A stretch of DNA of 64,000 bases from Trichocoleus desertorum ATA4-8-CV12 (GTDB lineage Bacteria; Cyanobacteriota; Cyanobacteriia; FACHB-46): the NCBI GenBank assembly GCA_019358975.1, contig JAHHIL010000007.1:62001-126000 (forward strand), read 5' to 3'. Within the stretch, counting starts at the first letter, position 1, and the number at the start of each line of letters is the position of its first letter. The notes under the pieces were generated by a model that ran no database searches, was not told the origin of the DNA, and was given only the letters and a program-made list of their open reading frames with translations. Of this stretch, positions 9,146-18,699 are shown one piece after another. The position numbers and the translations under genes were made by a program.

Positions 9146-9247
9146 AGGCGTTTCCGCAGGGTGGATGAAAGGTGAAGGGCTTGAGCCAGTTTTAAATCTG
9201 TCATAAGGAAGACACACTTCTGCCGATTTAGGACGATGATATAAATG

Positions 9248-9317
9248 TGTGAGGAACAAAGTTAGAAAAGAAAACCCCCTGGAGTCGAAACACGGACAGA
9301 CGCCCAGGGGTTTTTCT
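9248..9317 (+). terminator. Rho-independent terminator, possibly the end of a small RNA
   Basis: AAAACCCCCTGG (9271-9282) pairs with CCAGGGGTTTTT (9304-9315) around a 21-nt loop, giving a GC stem followed by a T-run. It can terminate rluA transcription and works symmetrically. A TATAAA box at 9240-9245 lies just before it, so an independent ~70-nt RNA is possible, but the -35 region is weak and I recognise no known RNA family. Confidence 0.55.
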
Positions 9318-9396
9318 ATTGGGGGGCCAGTTTAAACACTGGAACATCTAAACTTAAGGGTGATTTCCTGTGGGGTAAGGCCCGATTAAGAGAGTC

Positions 9397-10449
9397 ATGC
9401 CGAGTTATTTTCGCCCTCATATTGAGGCTATGGCGGGTCATCGCCCCAGCCCGTATCTCCAACCTGGTAGCCCAATCATCAAGCTCAACAGCAACGAAAA
9501 TCCTTATCCTCCTTCCCCCACCATTCCAACGGTTTTACAAAATTTAGACCTAGAATATCTCCGGCGTTATCCAGATGCAAACGCTGCCGAATTTCGCCAA
9601 GCGATCGCGACAGTTCTAAACGTCCCTATAGCTTGGATTATCGTGGGCAACGGTTGTGATGAGTTGCTGCATGTCGTGGTGCGAGCTTGTGCCGCAGAAG
9701 AACGCCGAGTCGTTTATCCCACACCCAGCTATATGCTGTATCCCCTGTTAGCGAAGATGCAAGCTGCAAGACTAGTTGAAGTTCCGGCTGAGGTGGAGGG
9801 GCACTTACCAATCGAGGCTCTCGCAGCCGCCAATGGTGCTGTTACCTTGATTCCTGCACCCAATAGTCCTTTTGGGCATAGTGTAGCGATCGCAGATCTG
9901 CGAGATCTCGCAACCAAATTAACCGGGGTCTTGGTAATTGATGAAGCCTATGTAGACTTTGCTGAAGAGACGGCGTTGCCTCTGGTAGAAGAGTTTGAAA
10001 ATGTGATTGTCCTCCGCACCCTCTCTAAGGGCTATTCTCTGGCAGGTCTACGGCTCGGTTTTGGGATTGCTCACCCCAGGTTATTAAGCGGATTGTTTAA
10101 GGTCAAAGATATCTACAACATAGATGCGATCGCGGCTCTGGTCGGTGCTGCGGCAATGCGAGACCAAGCTTATAAAGATGCCTGTGTGGCTAAAGTGAAA
10201 GTCTCGCGATCGTGGTTAGCCCAAGAGTTAAAGCAACTAGGCTTTTATGTGTGGGATTCCCAAACTAATTTTTTGCTGGCACAACCACCCCAAGGAAACG
10301 CGAAGCAAATTCATCTAGCCCTGAAAGACCAAGGCATTTGGGTTCGTCACTTCAATCAACCTGGCTTAGACGATAAGTTGCGAATTACAGTCGGCACAGA
10401 AGAGCAAAATCAGGTTTTAGTAGAAGCATTAACCAATCTGGTTTGGTAG
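9397..10449 (+). CDS. hisC: Histidinol-phosphate aminotransferase
   Basis: A 350-residue PLP fold-type I aminotransferase that converts imidazole-acetol phosphate to histidinol phosphate in histidine synthesis. It starts with the HisC-like SYFRPHIEAMAGHRPSPYLQPG and has LNSNENPYPPSP, GNGCDELL, the PLP-contacting IDEAYVDFA (D182, Y185), the Schiff-base lysine in TLSKGYSLAGLRLGFG (K211), and RITVGT near the C-terminus (the arginine that binds the carboxylate). Length fits the family. Its last 21 bp overlap the convergent DUF433 gene. Confidence 0.93.
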   Translation: MPSYFRPHIEAMAGHRPSPYLQPGSPIIKLNSNENPYPPSPTIPTVLQNLDLEYLRRYPDANAAEFRQAIATVLNVPIAWIIVGNGCDELLHVVVRACAAEERRVVYPTPSYMLYPLLAKMQAARLVEVPAEVEGHLPIEALAAANGAVTLIPAPNSPFGHSVAIADLRDLATKLTGVLVIDEAYVDFAEETALPLVEEFENVIVLRTLSKGYSLAGLRLGFGIAHPRLLSGLFKVKDIYNIDAIAALVGAAAMRDQAYKDACVAKVKVSRSWLAQELKQLGFYVWDSQTNFLLAQPPQGNAKQIHLALKDQGIWVRHFNQPGLDDKLRITVGTEEQNQVLVEALTNLVW

Positions 10450-10794
10450 TTGGTTTTGCGCTTCACTACTTGCTAAACGGCGGGCGAGGAGGCGATCGCG
10501 CAGCCCATTTGATGAAAACCGACGCTCGTTTTCTTGGCGAACTGCTTGGGAGCGTTGCTGTTGCTGCTGTAGATAAACGTCAACTTCGTTTTGATGACGC
10601 AAGTAATAGCTAATTACTGCATAGACATCAGCCAATTTCAACGAAGAATACTGCTCCACAATTCCCTCGGCGGTTGCTCCTTGGTTGAATTCCGCAATAA
10701 TCGTTTCTAGAGGAACTCTCGTCCCACTGACAAGCACAACTCCATCGGAATTGACAACGAGAGGGACTGGTTCAGCAGTGATGACTAAGCTCAT
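10429..10794 (-). CDS. DUF433 (COG2442) antitoxin-like protein
   Basis: A 121-residue protein with the DUF433 core: VVNSDGVVLVSGTRVPLETIIAEFNQGATAEGIVEQYSSLKLADVYAVISYYLRH, a winged-helix-like fold proposed to be the antitoxin partner of PIN-like DUF5615 proteins. The tail is Gln/Arg-rich. A DUF5615 gene begins 65 bp away on the opposite strand. In most genomes the two genes are co-oriented, so the divergent layout here is unusual. Autoregulation through the shared intergenic region is likely (inference). It overlaps the 3' end of hisC. Confidence 0.8.
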   Translation of the reverse strand: MSLVITAEPVPLVVNSDGVVLVSGTRVPLETIIAEFNQGATAEGIVEQYSSLKLADVYAVISYYLRHQNEVDVYLQQQQQRSQAVRQENERRFSSNGLRDRLLARRLASSEAQNQLPNQIG

Positions 10795-10859
10795 AGTTTC
10801 TGTGAGGTTGGTGCCTAGAAATTAGTATACTTCTACCTACCTGTGGGGAGCATCTCGCT

Positions 10860-11210
10860 GTGCTTGTTAAGTTTGTTGCTGACGAAAACTTCAAATCTGC
10901 TATTGTTCGCGGCTTACTTCGTCAGCAACCGGGGGTTGATATTGTTCGGTTACAGGACATAGGTTTGAGTGGGATTGATGATCCAACTCTTTTAGAGTGG
11001 GCAGCACAAGAACGGCGAGTTTTGCTGACTCATGATGTTAGAACGATTACAAAATATGCTTACGAACGTCTAGCGACAGGACTCCTGATGGCTGGTGTTG
11101 TTGAGGTTAGACAAGACACACCAATTGGTCAGGTAATCGATGATGTCCTTTTGCTATCGGAATTTGAGGACGAATGTCAGGGCCAAATTTTGTATATACC
11201 GTTGAAATAG
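10860..11210 (+). CDS. DUF5615 PIN-like putative toxin nuclease
   Basis: A 116-residue protein starting at GTG. It has the DUF5615/COG4634 pattern: KFVADENFKSAIVRGL (acidic D8, E9), then DIVRLQDIGLSGIDDPTLLEWAAQERRVLLTHD (D60-region and THD acidic residues) and a short C-terminal strand set. These are PIN-like folds expected to cleave RNA. The DUF433 gene across the 65-bp divergent intergenic space is the probable antitoxin. Key acidic residues appear intact, so the pair may be active. Confidence 0.8.
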   Translation: MLVKFVADENFKSAIVRGLLRQQPGVDIVRLQDIGLSGIDDPTLLEWAAQERRVLLTHDVRTITKYAYERLATGLLMAGVVEVRQDTPIGQVIDDVLLLSEFEDECQGQILYIPLK

Positions 11211-11238
11211 CGATCGCCTTTTCATCCCAGCTCTTAGC

Positions 11239-12072
11239 TCACAACATCTCAAGAGCAACTCTTTTAGCAGGGGGTGGGAAAGTGTTGTCTAGAGCGCTTA
11301 AATCTTCGGGGCTGAGTTGTAGATCGAGAGTGGCGTAATTTTCTTCGACGTGGGCGATGCTGCTGGATTTGGGGATCACGATGACGTTTTCTTGGTGCAA
11401 GAGCCAAGCGATCGCGACTTGAGCAGGGGTGACTCCCCTCTGTTGAGCAATTTGCTGTAGAGTGCGGTGGGTGAGTAGGCGACCTTGTTCTACGGGTGAG
11501 TAAGCCATGATGGGAAGGCTGTTTTGGCGGCACCAAGGTAACAGATCCCACTCAACGCCACGACGCATTAAGTTGTAAAGAACTTGGTTGGTGGCGATCG
11601 CGTCTCCTCCAGGTAGATCGGCTGCTTTTTGCAGGTCAGTTACATCAAAATTGCTGACTCCGTAATCCCGAATCTTGCCCGCTTGCTTCAGGGTTTGAAA
11701 GGCTTCTAGCGTTTCGGAGAGGGGGACGGAGCCGCGCCAATGCAACAAATACAGATCCAGATAATCAGTTTTAAGTCGCTTTAAACTGCGCTCACAAGCG
11801 GCGATCGCGCCTTGTCGGGAGGCATTGTGCGGGTATACTTTGCTGACGATGAACGCTGACGATCGCCGACTCTCAATTGCTTCAGTAATCACTTTTTCAG
11901 CGCCACCTTCGCCATACATCTCTGCGGTGTCAATCAAGGTTATCCCCAAATCTAGACCATGCTGTAAGGCGGTAATCTCGGCTGAGCGTTGGCTAGCGGC
12001 TTCTCCCATGCGCCAAGTGCCCATTCCCAAGACTGGGATTGATTGACCTGAGGGTAAGCGGATGGTTTTCAT
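11239..12072 (-). CDS. Aldo/keto reductase
   Basis: A 277-residue (alpha/beta)8 NADPH-dependent reductase. The catalytic tetrad is complete: D48 and Y53 in LIDTAEMYGEG, K78 in IVSKVYPHNAS, and H111 in YLDLYLLHWRG. The GVSNFD and ENVIVIPKSSSIAHVEENY segments form the cofactor pocket. Substrate is not deducible. The 5' untranslated region holds a perfect 16-bp tandem duplication (12071-12102) that also repeats a TATAAA box, which may affect expression. Confidence 0.9.
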   Translation of the reverse strand: MKTIRLPSGQSIPVLGMGTWRMGEAASQRSAEITALQHGLDLGITLIDTAEMYGEGGAEKVITEAIESRRSSAFIVSKVYPHNASRQGAIAACERSLKRLKTDYLDLYLLHWRGSVPLSETLEAFQTLKQAGKIRDYGVSNFDVTDLQKAADLPGGDAIATNQVLYNLMRRGVEWDLLPWCRQNSLPIMAYSPVEQGRLLTHRTLQQIAQQRGVTPAQVAIAWLLHQENVIVIPKSSSIAHVEENYATLDLQLSPEDLSALDNTFPPPAKRVALEML

Positions 12073-12102
12073 AGCAACTGGTTTTTATAGCAACTGGTTT
12101 TT
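12071..12102. repeat. 16-bp direct tandem repeat before the aldo/keto reductase
   Basis: The unit ATAGCAACTGGTTTTT occurs twice in a row and a third copy begins (ATAGCAA). On the gene's strand each unit carries TATAAA, so the core promoter may have been duplicated. Confidence 0.7.
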
Positions 12103-12318
12103 ATAGCAATGTTTAAGGCACTGCGATCGCGTTGTCACCGAAAGATATAACAGCAATTCTGGAGCAATTTTGGGCACCATAACGCACTTAATGTCTGGGA
12201 ACATCTAACTAGAGGGCGATCGTGATATGCCTAAAAACTATCCAACCAGTTCTCATCTGTGCCAACTCCCAACCTTAATTAATGCTGTTTAGACTGGAAG
12301 GAGGTGTTCACTAATTCT

Positions 12319-12591
12319 ATGAGTAAGAACCCTTCGGACAACTCTCAGAGCGTCGCAGCCGAACTGATTGCGGATTTGAGACAAGAGAGTCAACTGGTTA
12401 ATCTAATTATCCGAGGCTGTGTTGAGCTGCGTTGGGCGACAGGCCCGGAAGAACGAGACATCGCTACGGCTATCATCTACAATGCGTTTGAAACTTACGC
12501 CCTAGAGCGAGGCATGTCTCTAGAAGAAGCCGAGAAGTTTTGTGAGCAGCATTTGGAAGACCTTATTCAAAGTGTTCTGGCAGTTTTATGA
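12319..12591 (+). CDS. Hypothetical protein, ~90 aa, helical
   Basis: A 90-residue acidic helical protein ([42 protein letters not shown]). I do not recognise a family. ATG 12319 is preferred to GTG 12304 because the GTG lies inside the strong AAGGAGGTG ribosome-binding sequence. Its stop codon overlaps the ATG of the next gene (ATGA), so the two are translationally coupled and probably work together. Confidence 0.6.
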   Translation: MSKNPSDNSQSVAAELIADLRQESQLVNLIIRGCVELRWATGPEERDIATAIIYNAFETYALERGMSLEEAEKFCEQHLEDLIQSVLAVL

Positions 12592-13379
12592 AAGTGTCCC
12601 CACCAGAATCTCAAGCAGGATCGCGGGTTGGTATCGGTTTAGCGATCGCCACCCTTGTCGCCATTATTGCCACGTTGTTGGTAAATGCGCTCTCAAACTT
12701 TTTCCCGATCGCCGGATTAAATATTGGCGAGGTCGCTAATACCATCCTGGGCGGGGTGCAGATTACGCCCGCTAATTATGCCTTCGCCATCTGGGGCTTG
12801 ATCTATATTGGCCTGATTGCTTACGGGGTATATCAGTTTGGCCCTGCCCAGCGTCAAGATCCTACTATTCGGCGGGTGGATACGCTGCTGATTGTCGCTT
12901 GCCTAGCGCAGATTGCTTGGGTTTATCTGTTTACGCTGCAACTATTCTGGCCTTCGGTCGTGGCTATGTTAGCCATTTTGCTGTCGTTAATCGGTGCCTA
13001 CTTGCGATTAGGGATTGGTACAGGTCGAGTCCCACGCGATCGCCAGTGGTTTGCCCAGACCCCGTTTAGCGTCTATTTGGGTTGGATCTCGGTTGCCACG
13101 ATCGTCAATGTGGCCTCAGCCCTGTACAGTTCGGGTTGGGACGGCTGGGGTTTGGGGGCTACTAGTTGGACGGTGGTGATGCTAGTAGTGGGAGCAATAA
13201 TTGGGTCAATCGTCGCGGTGCAGCGGGCTGATGTGGCTTTTACGTCGGTGTTCATTTGGGCCTTTGTGGCGATCGCCCTGCGTCAAGTCGCGACTTCGGC
13301 CATTTTAGTAACCGCCCTTGGTGGAGCGATCGCGATGGCGGCGCTATTGCTGTGGAGTCGCAGCAAACACAAGGCCTAG
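12588..13379 (+). CDS. TspO/MBR-related membrane protein
   Basis: A 263-residue integral membrane protein with seven or eight predicted helices. The segment [26 protein letters not shown] is characteristic of the cyanobacterial TspO/MBR-like tryptophan-rich sensory proteins, and [26 protein letters not shown] extends the likeness. TspO proteins bind porphyrins and affect stress signalling; this longer type is less studied. The start ATG overlaps the stop of the upstream small gene. Confidence 0.65.
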   Translation: MKVSPPESQAGSRVGIGLAIATLVAIIATLLVNALSNFFPIAGLNIGEVANTILGGVQITPANYAFAIWGLIYIGLIAYGVYQFGPAQRQDPTIRRVDTLLIVACLAQIAWVYLFTLQLFWPSVVAMLAILLSLIGAYLRLGIGTGRVPRDRQWFAQTPFSVYLGWISVATIVNVASALYSSGWDGWGLGATSWTVVMLVVGAIIGSIVAVQRADVAFTSVFIWAFVAIALRQVATSAILVTALGGAIAMAALLLWSRSKHKA

Positions 13380-13544
13380 AGCTTTAGAGCCTTTCGGGGG
13401 TCTAACTCAGCCTCTGATAGGGCAAGTAATAGGGCAAGTTCTGGGGCTAGTAATTCCCTCAAAAGGTAGTTTGTATATTGCCAAATCTAGACTAGAAGTG
13501 GAGGAGGAGTATTCACATCTACTAGAGAGCAATACGGGTTCAGA

Positions 13545-14090
13545 ATGTATCAAATTGCGATCGTCGATGATAACGAGTCTTGGTGCTTCATCTTGGCAAC
13601 TAGGCTGCGTCAACACCAGTATGCTGTGTCTACTTTTACAGATACAGATCTTTTTCTGCGTCAAGCTGACCAGTTTGATCTAGCTCTGATTGACTTTTCC
13701 ATGCCGCCACGACGTTACCAAATAGATACAGATGGCCCTGATGTCATTCGCAAGCTCAAGCAGCGTTTGGACAATCCACCTTTGGTCATTTTAATTTCAT
13801 CTTTTTTTACGGAAGATATTTTGAATGATGTGGCAGAGCTTGATTTGCAGGCAGATGCTTATTTGAGTAAAAGCGTGAAATCAGTAGACTTGCTTCAGCA
13901 GATTGAGCGCTTACTAGCAACACGGCGATCGCTGGCTAGAAATACAACTAAGGATGAAATCAACCCTAGCCGTCCATCTCATAAGAATGAAATCAACACC
14001 AACCATCCGTCTCAGCCCGCTCAGTATCTTGAATCTGATACTTCAAGCAGGCATCGGTCAAGTTTGAAGAATTTCTCTAGGAGCCACTAG
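13545..14090 (+). CDS. Single-domain response regulator with disordered tail
   Basis: A 181-residue receiver protein. The acidic pair D8-D9, phosphoacceptor D50 (LALIDFSMPP), S85 and lysine K109 (AYLSKSVKS) are in place. Residues about 130-181 form a basic, Ser/Asn-rich tail with a duplicated unit (KDEINPSRPSHKNEINTNHPSQ). There is no DNA-binding domain. The large hybrid-type histidine kinase starts about 75 bp downstream on the same strand, so the two probably share a pathway. Confidence 0.8.
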   Translation: MYQIAIVDDNESWCFILATRLRQHQYAVSTFTDTDLFLRQADQFDLALIDFSMPPRRYQIDTDGPDVIRKLKQRLDNPPLVILISSFFTEDILNDVAELDLQADAYLSKSVKSVDLLQQIERLLATRRSLARNTTKDEINPSRPSHKNEINTNHPSQPAQYLESDTSSRHRSSLKNFSRSH

Positions 14091-14165
14091 TGGCCTGTCA
14101 ATTTTTGGGAGAGACTGACTAAACTACTAGGTGTCTCTACGTCCCCTACAAAAAGGTTGGCAAAG

Positions 14166-16922
14166 GTGAGAGCAAAGCAGGTGCTGCTATCAGGCTACAG
14201 TGTTGCAGTCTTGGCTACACTGCTCACTCTACTATTGCGATTTTTGCTCGTACCGCTGCTGAATGATAATGCTCCTCTCCTAATTTTCATTCTGCCCGTG
14301 ATGTTTAGCGCCTGGTACGGGGGGCTCAGGGCAGGTTTCTTAGCCACATCCTTATGCACTCTGGTAGGGACATACTTCTTTGTACAACCCCATTTCAGCT
14401 TTCCAGCCCTTGATGTTGCGAATAGCACGCGAGTAGCCATTTTTGTCTTTGAAGGCATCACCATTAGTTACCTGAATGAAGGCTTGCGTCAAGCTAAGCG
14501 ACGAGCCGAGAAGACGATCGCCACCTTGACCGAAAGCGAAGAGAAATATCGCCTTTTGGTACAGGGTGTTCAGGACTATGCCATCTTTGGTTTAGACCCT
14601 CAAGGATACGTGACCAGTTGGAATAGCGGCGCGGAACTGCTCAAAGGATATCGCATTGCAGAAATTTTGGGACACCATTTTTCGACTTTTTATACCGAAG
14701 CGGATATTGCTGACGGCAAGCCTAACCAGGGGCTAGAGCAAGCGATCGCTACAGGGCACTTTCAAGACGAAGGTTGGCGCAGACGCAAAGATGGTTCTCT
14801 ATTTTGGGCTAGCGTAGTGATTACGGCCCTCCGTGACCAGAATCAGCAATTGCGTGGTTTTTCTAAGGTTACTCGCGACATTACAGAACGCAAGCGCAGT
14901 GATCAAGTATTGCAAGAAAGCTACAACTTGCTAGAGCGAGTGGTTGAAGGAACCGCAGATTTGGTGTTTGTGAAAGATCGCCAGGGGCGATATCAATTAG
15001 TCAACTCTGCAACAGTGCGCGTCTTTAATAGGCCGAAGGCAGAAATTTTAGGGAGACCCGATACAGATTTAATCCCTTTAGAACAAGCGATCGCACTGCA
15101 AAAAGTCGATCGCTCTGTGATCGAAACGGGGATCTCGCAAACTTTGGAAGAACCTTTATCCGTAGCAGGTGAAACCCGCATATTTCTCACCCGCAAAGAT
15201 CCTTACCGCGATGCTGAAGGAAACATCATTGGCGTGATTGGGGTGGCGCGGGATCTGACCGAGCGAATTCGGGCGGAGTTGATTCAGCGGGATCTGCTCA
15301 AAGATTTGTCTGATTTTAAGTTTGCTCTGGATCAAGCTGCAATTTTGGCGATTACAGATAGTCGAGGTGTGATCACAGAGGTCAATGAGCAGTTCTGTCA
15401 AATCTCGCAATTTAGCCGAGATGAACTCATTGGTCAAACTCATCACATTATCAACTCTGGCTATCACCCACCGGAGTTTTTTCGGCAACTTTGGTCCACC
15501 ATTACTCAGGGAGAAGTTTGGCGCGGAGAGATTAAAAACCGAGCTAAAGATGGGACTTATTACTGGGTTGCCACCACTATTGTTCCTTTTTTAGATACAG
15601 CAGGCAAGCCATTCCAATATCTCGCTATTCGGTTTGACATCACAGCTCGGAAGCAAGCTGAAGCCCAACTGCGGCGATCGGTTCAGCGATTAGAAACTGT
15701 GCACCAGATTGACCAGGCAATTCTGAGATTGGAGACTCCAGCCGCTATCGCTCAGGCAGCTCTGTCTCACCTGACTGAAGTGGTGCCTGCTGATCAGTCT
15801 GCGGTGCTATTGTTTAACCTGGAAGCTAATCAACTGCACATTCTAGCGGGAGAAATTGCAAGTGATCGGGCTGGAACTGTGATGCCTATCAGCGATCGCT
15901 TGCCGATTGAAGCCGCACGCAACCGCAAGCCATTTTGGTATGTCCCAGACCTGGCAGATTTGCCTGAGCGCTGGGTTGGTTTAGAGCAAGTGCTGGCAGC
16001 TGGATACCATAGCTTTTTAGCCGTAGGTCTTAAAGTTGAGGGTGACTTTCTAGGAGATTTGCTCTTGGTGGCAAAGCCACGCGATGTCTTTAGCCTTGAA
16101 GATCAAGAAATTATCCGCGAAGTCGCCGACCAACTGGCGATCGCTCTGCAACAAGCCCGCTTGCGAGAACAACTACAGCGTTATACCAACCAATTAGAGC
16201 AACGAGTTGTCGAGCGCACTAAGGCTTTACAAGAAGCCATTGATGGCTTGGAAATCTTTACTTATTCCGCCTCGCATGATCTCCGAGCCCCTTTGCGGGC
16301 CATGCAGGGGTTATCTCAAGCGCTGTTAGAAGACTACGGCGATCGCCTAGACCCCACTGGACAGAAGTATGCCCAGGAGATTGCTGCTTCTGCGGAGCAA
16401 GCCAACCAACTCGTAAGCGATTTACTAGAATATGGGCGATTATCCCGCGCTCAGATTACACTGCAACCGCTCAGCCTTAGCGAATTAGTCACCAACCTGT
16501 TGGAACAGATGGATCATGAACTGCAAGCCCGACAAGTCCAGGTGAGCGTAGATCACCCCTTGCCAGAGGTCGTGGGGCATCGTCTGACCCTAATCCAGGC
16601 GATCGCCAACCTAATAAACAATGCGGTGAAATTTGTTCCCAAGGATAGACAGCCTCAGGTTCACCTTTGGGCAGAGTTGCATGCTGGGTGGGTACGCTTA
16701 TGGATTGAAGATAATGGCATTGGTATTGCCCTAGAACATCAGGAGCAGATTTTTCAAGTCTTCGAGCGGCTGCATACGAGGCAGGCTTATCCCGGAACAG
16801 GCGTAGGACTGGCGATCGTTCGTAAAGGAGTGGAGCGGATGGGAGGCCACGTGGGCGTAGAGTCCGAGTTAGGTCAGGGTAGCCGTTTTTGGTTAGAACT
16901 ACAGGCCACCTCAACCGCTTGA
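14166..16922 (+). CDS. Membrane-bound multi-PAS/GAF sensor histidine kinase
   Basis: A kinase of about 918 residues. The N-terminus holds four membrane helices resembling the DUF4118 (KdpD-like) region (residues ~10-105). Three PAS domains follow (~125-245, ~250-370, ~380-500; each ending in DITERKR or similar), then a GAF domain (~510-665), a coiled coil, a phytochrome-type HisKA domain with SASHDLRAPLRAM (H704) and a HATPase domain with NLINNAVKF, DNGIGI and GTGVGLAIV. GTG 14166 has AAAAAGG nine bases upstream; TTG 14157 is the alternative. It sits just after a response regulator. Confidence 0.9.
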   Translation: MRAKQVLLSGYSVAVLATLLTLLLRFLLVPLLNDNAPLLIFILPVMFSAWYGGLRAGFLATSLCTLVGTYFFVQPHFSFPALDVANSTRVAIFVFEGITISYLNEGLRQAKRRAEKTIATLTESEEKYRLLVQGVQDYAIFGLDPQGYVTSWNSGAELLKGYRIAEILGHHFSTFYTEADIADGKPNQGLEQAIATGHFQDEGWRRRKDGSLFWASVVITALRDQNQQLRGFSKVTRDITERKRSDQVLQESYNLLERVVEGTADLVFVKDRQGRYQLVNSATVRVFNRPKAEILGRPDTDLIPLEQAIALQKVDRSVIETGISQTLEEPLSVAGETRIFLTRKDPYRDAEGNIIGVIGVARDLTERIRAELIQRDLLKDLSDFKFALDQAAILAITDSRGVITEVNEQFCQISQFSRDELIGQTHHIINSGYHPPEFFRQLWSTITQGEVWRGEIKNRAKDGTYYWVATTIVPFLDTAGKPFQYLAIRFDITARKQAEAQLRRSVQRLETVHQIDQAILRLETPAAIAQAALSHLTEVVPADQSAVLLFNLEANQLHILAGEIASDRAGTVMPISDRLPIEAARNRKPFWYVPDLADLPERWVGLEQVLAAGYHSFLAVGLKVEGDFLGDLLLVAKPRDVFSLEDQEIIREVADQLAIALQQARLREQLQRYTNQLEQRVVERTKALQEAIDGLEIFTYSASHDLRAPLRAMQGLSQALLEDYGDRLDPTGQKYAQEIAASAEQANQLVSDLLEYGRLSRAQITLQPLSLSELVTNLLEQMDHELQARQVQVSVDHPLPEVVGHRLTLIQAIANLINNAVKFVPKDRQPQVHLWAELHAGWVRLWIEDNGIGIALEHQEQIFQVFERLHTRQAYPGTGVGLAIVRKGVERMGGHVGVESELGQGSRFWLELQATSTA

Positions 16923-17082
16923 ACCGAGTTGGTATGGGTTGATACTAAGAAATCTTTGGGGTGAGGGATTTTTCGGCTAAACCGTCTTAAGGCTAATTCC
17001 CAGCGTGCCTACTGACCCTGTAACCTGTTTTTATTCTTACATCAACCTCTTCCTAAATTCCTATTCCACCCCCGAAGTCGTC

Positions 17083-18660
17083 ATGCTCCGTGTCCTGCTG
17101 ATTGATGATAATCAGGGCGATCGCCTGCTCGCCATCCGCGAGTTGAAGAAAACATTTTCTGATGTACAGGTCAAAGAGGTAGGCGAGGCCAATGAGTTTG
17201 CTCAAGCTCTAGAGTTAGAGGAGTTTGAGCTAGTGATTACAGACTATCAATTGTGCTGGAGTACTGGCTTAGAGATTCTGCAAGCCGTCAAATTCCGTTA
17301 TCCTCATTGCCCGGTAATCATGTTTACCAACAGTGGTTCTGAGGAAGTGGCGGTGCAGGGCATGAAGCAGGGGCTGAGTGACTATGTGCTGAAAGGCAAG
17401 CCACTGTATCGTCTGGCGATCGCAGTGCAAGAGAGCTTGGATAAAGAACAACTCCGCCGCGAGTATGAATCAGCCTTGCAGCAATTGAAACTTTCGGAAG
17501 AACGCTTTCGCCAACAAGCTAAAGAACTGGAAAAGGCAAATCAACTCAAAGATGAGTTTTTGGCTGTGCTTTCTCACGAATTGCGATCGCCTCTCAACCC
17601 GATTATTGGCTGGGTGCAAATGCTTCGCAGTGGCAAATTGGATGCTGCTAAGGTCAATTATGCTCTAGAGACCATTGAGCGCAACGCTCGGCTTCAGACT
17701 CAGTTAATTGAAGATCTCCTCGACATCTCTCGAATTCTGCGCGGCAAACTGCACCTAGATACCGCTCCGGTAGACTTAGTTCCTACTATTGAGGCAGCCT
17801 TAGAGAACATCCAGTTGGCCGCTGAAGCCAAGCAGATACAAATTACCACTCACTTAGAACCTCGTGGCAAATTCATTGCTGGAGATGCGGCTCGTCTTCA
17901 ACAAATCCTGTGGAATTTGCTCTCCAATGCCATTAAGTTCACCCCGATCGGCGGTAGAGTCGAAGTCTGCCTCAGTTATATGGATCTGCAAGCTCAAATT
18001 ACGGTCAAGGACACAGGCAAAGGGATTGATGCCGAATTTCTGCCCCATGTATTTGACTACTTTCGTCAAGCCGACAGTTCTACCACGCGCAACTTTGGGG
18101 GCTTAGGGTTGGGGTTGGCGATCGTGCGACACTTAACTGAAATACATGGGGGGACAGCGCAGGCAGCAAGCCCCGGAGAAGGACAAGGCGCAACTTTCAC
18201 CATTACGTTACCTTTGCTCACGACCACTTCCGAAACCACTGGAGCCGTCATTCCAGTCGATCGCGCCTCAAATTTGCAAGGGGTAAAGGTATTGCTAGTA
18301 GATGACGAGCCAGACAACCTCGAACTCGCGACCTTTGTGCTAGAAGATGCGGGGGCAACAGTCATGGCAGTGCTTTCAGCGCGAGCAGCCTTAGCACTGT
18401 TACTAGAATTTCAGCCTGATGTCCTGGTTAGCGATATTGGTTTGCCCGAAATGGATGGGTATGCCTTGCTGCAAGCGGTCAAAGCCCTTACCTCCGAACT
18501 AGGCAAACCTCTCCCAGCCATTGCTCTTACCGCTTATGCCGGAGAAGTGAATCAGCAACAGGCGATCGCCGCTGGGTTTCAGGTACATTTGTCTAAACCG
18601 ATTGATCCGGTGGAGTTGATTGTCGCGATCGCTAGCCTTTCGCAACCAAACAACAGCTAA
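17083..18660 (+). CDS. Hybrid histidine kinase: REC-HisKA-HATPase-REC
   Basis: About 525 residues, all cytoplasmic. An N-terminal receiver (phosphoacceptor D54) is followed by a short coiled coil, HisKA with LSHELRSPLNPII (H165), HATPase (NLLSNAIKFTP, DTGKGI, GLGLGLAIV) and a C-terminal receiver (DDEPDN, D451 in LVSDIGLPEMDG, K505). Such double-receiver kinases relay phosphate within complex networks. ATG 17083 begins exactly at the receiver (MLRVLLIDDNQGDR); an upstream GTG at 17005 would add 26 unrelated residues. It follows the multi-PAS kinase on the same strand. Confidence 0.9.
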   Translation: MLRVLLIDDNQGDRLLAIRELKKTFSDVQVKEVGEANEFAQALELEEFELVITDYQLCWSTGLEILQAVKFRYPHCPVIMFTNSGSEEVAVQGMKQGLSDYVLKGKPLYRLAIAVQESLDKEQLRREYESALQQLKLSEERFRQQAKELEKANQLKDEFLAVLSHELRSPLNPIIGWVQMLRSGKLDAAKVNYALETIERNARLQTQLIEDLLDISRILRGKLHLDTAPVDLVPTIEAALENIQLAAEAKQIQITTHLEPRGKFIAGDAARLQQILWNLLSNAIKFTPIGGRVEVCLSYMDLQAQITVKDTGKGIDAEFLPHVFDYFRQADSSTTRNFGGLGLGLAIVRHLTEIHGGTAQAASPGEGQGATFTITLPLLTTTSETTGAVIPVDRASNLQGVKVLLVDDEPDNLELATFVLEDAGATVMAVLSARAALALLLEFQPDVLVSDIGLPEMDGYALLQAVKALTSELGKPLPAIALTAYAGEVNQQQAIAAGFQVHLSKPIDPVELIVAIASLSQPNNS

Positions 18661-18699
18661 ATGGCAGCTACAGACTGAGTGAACGCCGAGCTTCTAACG

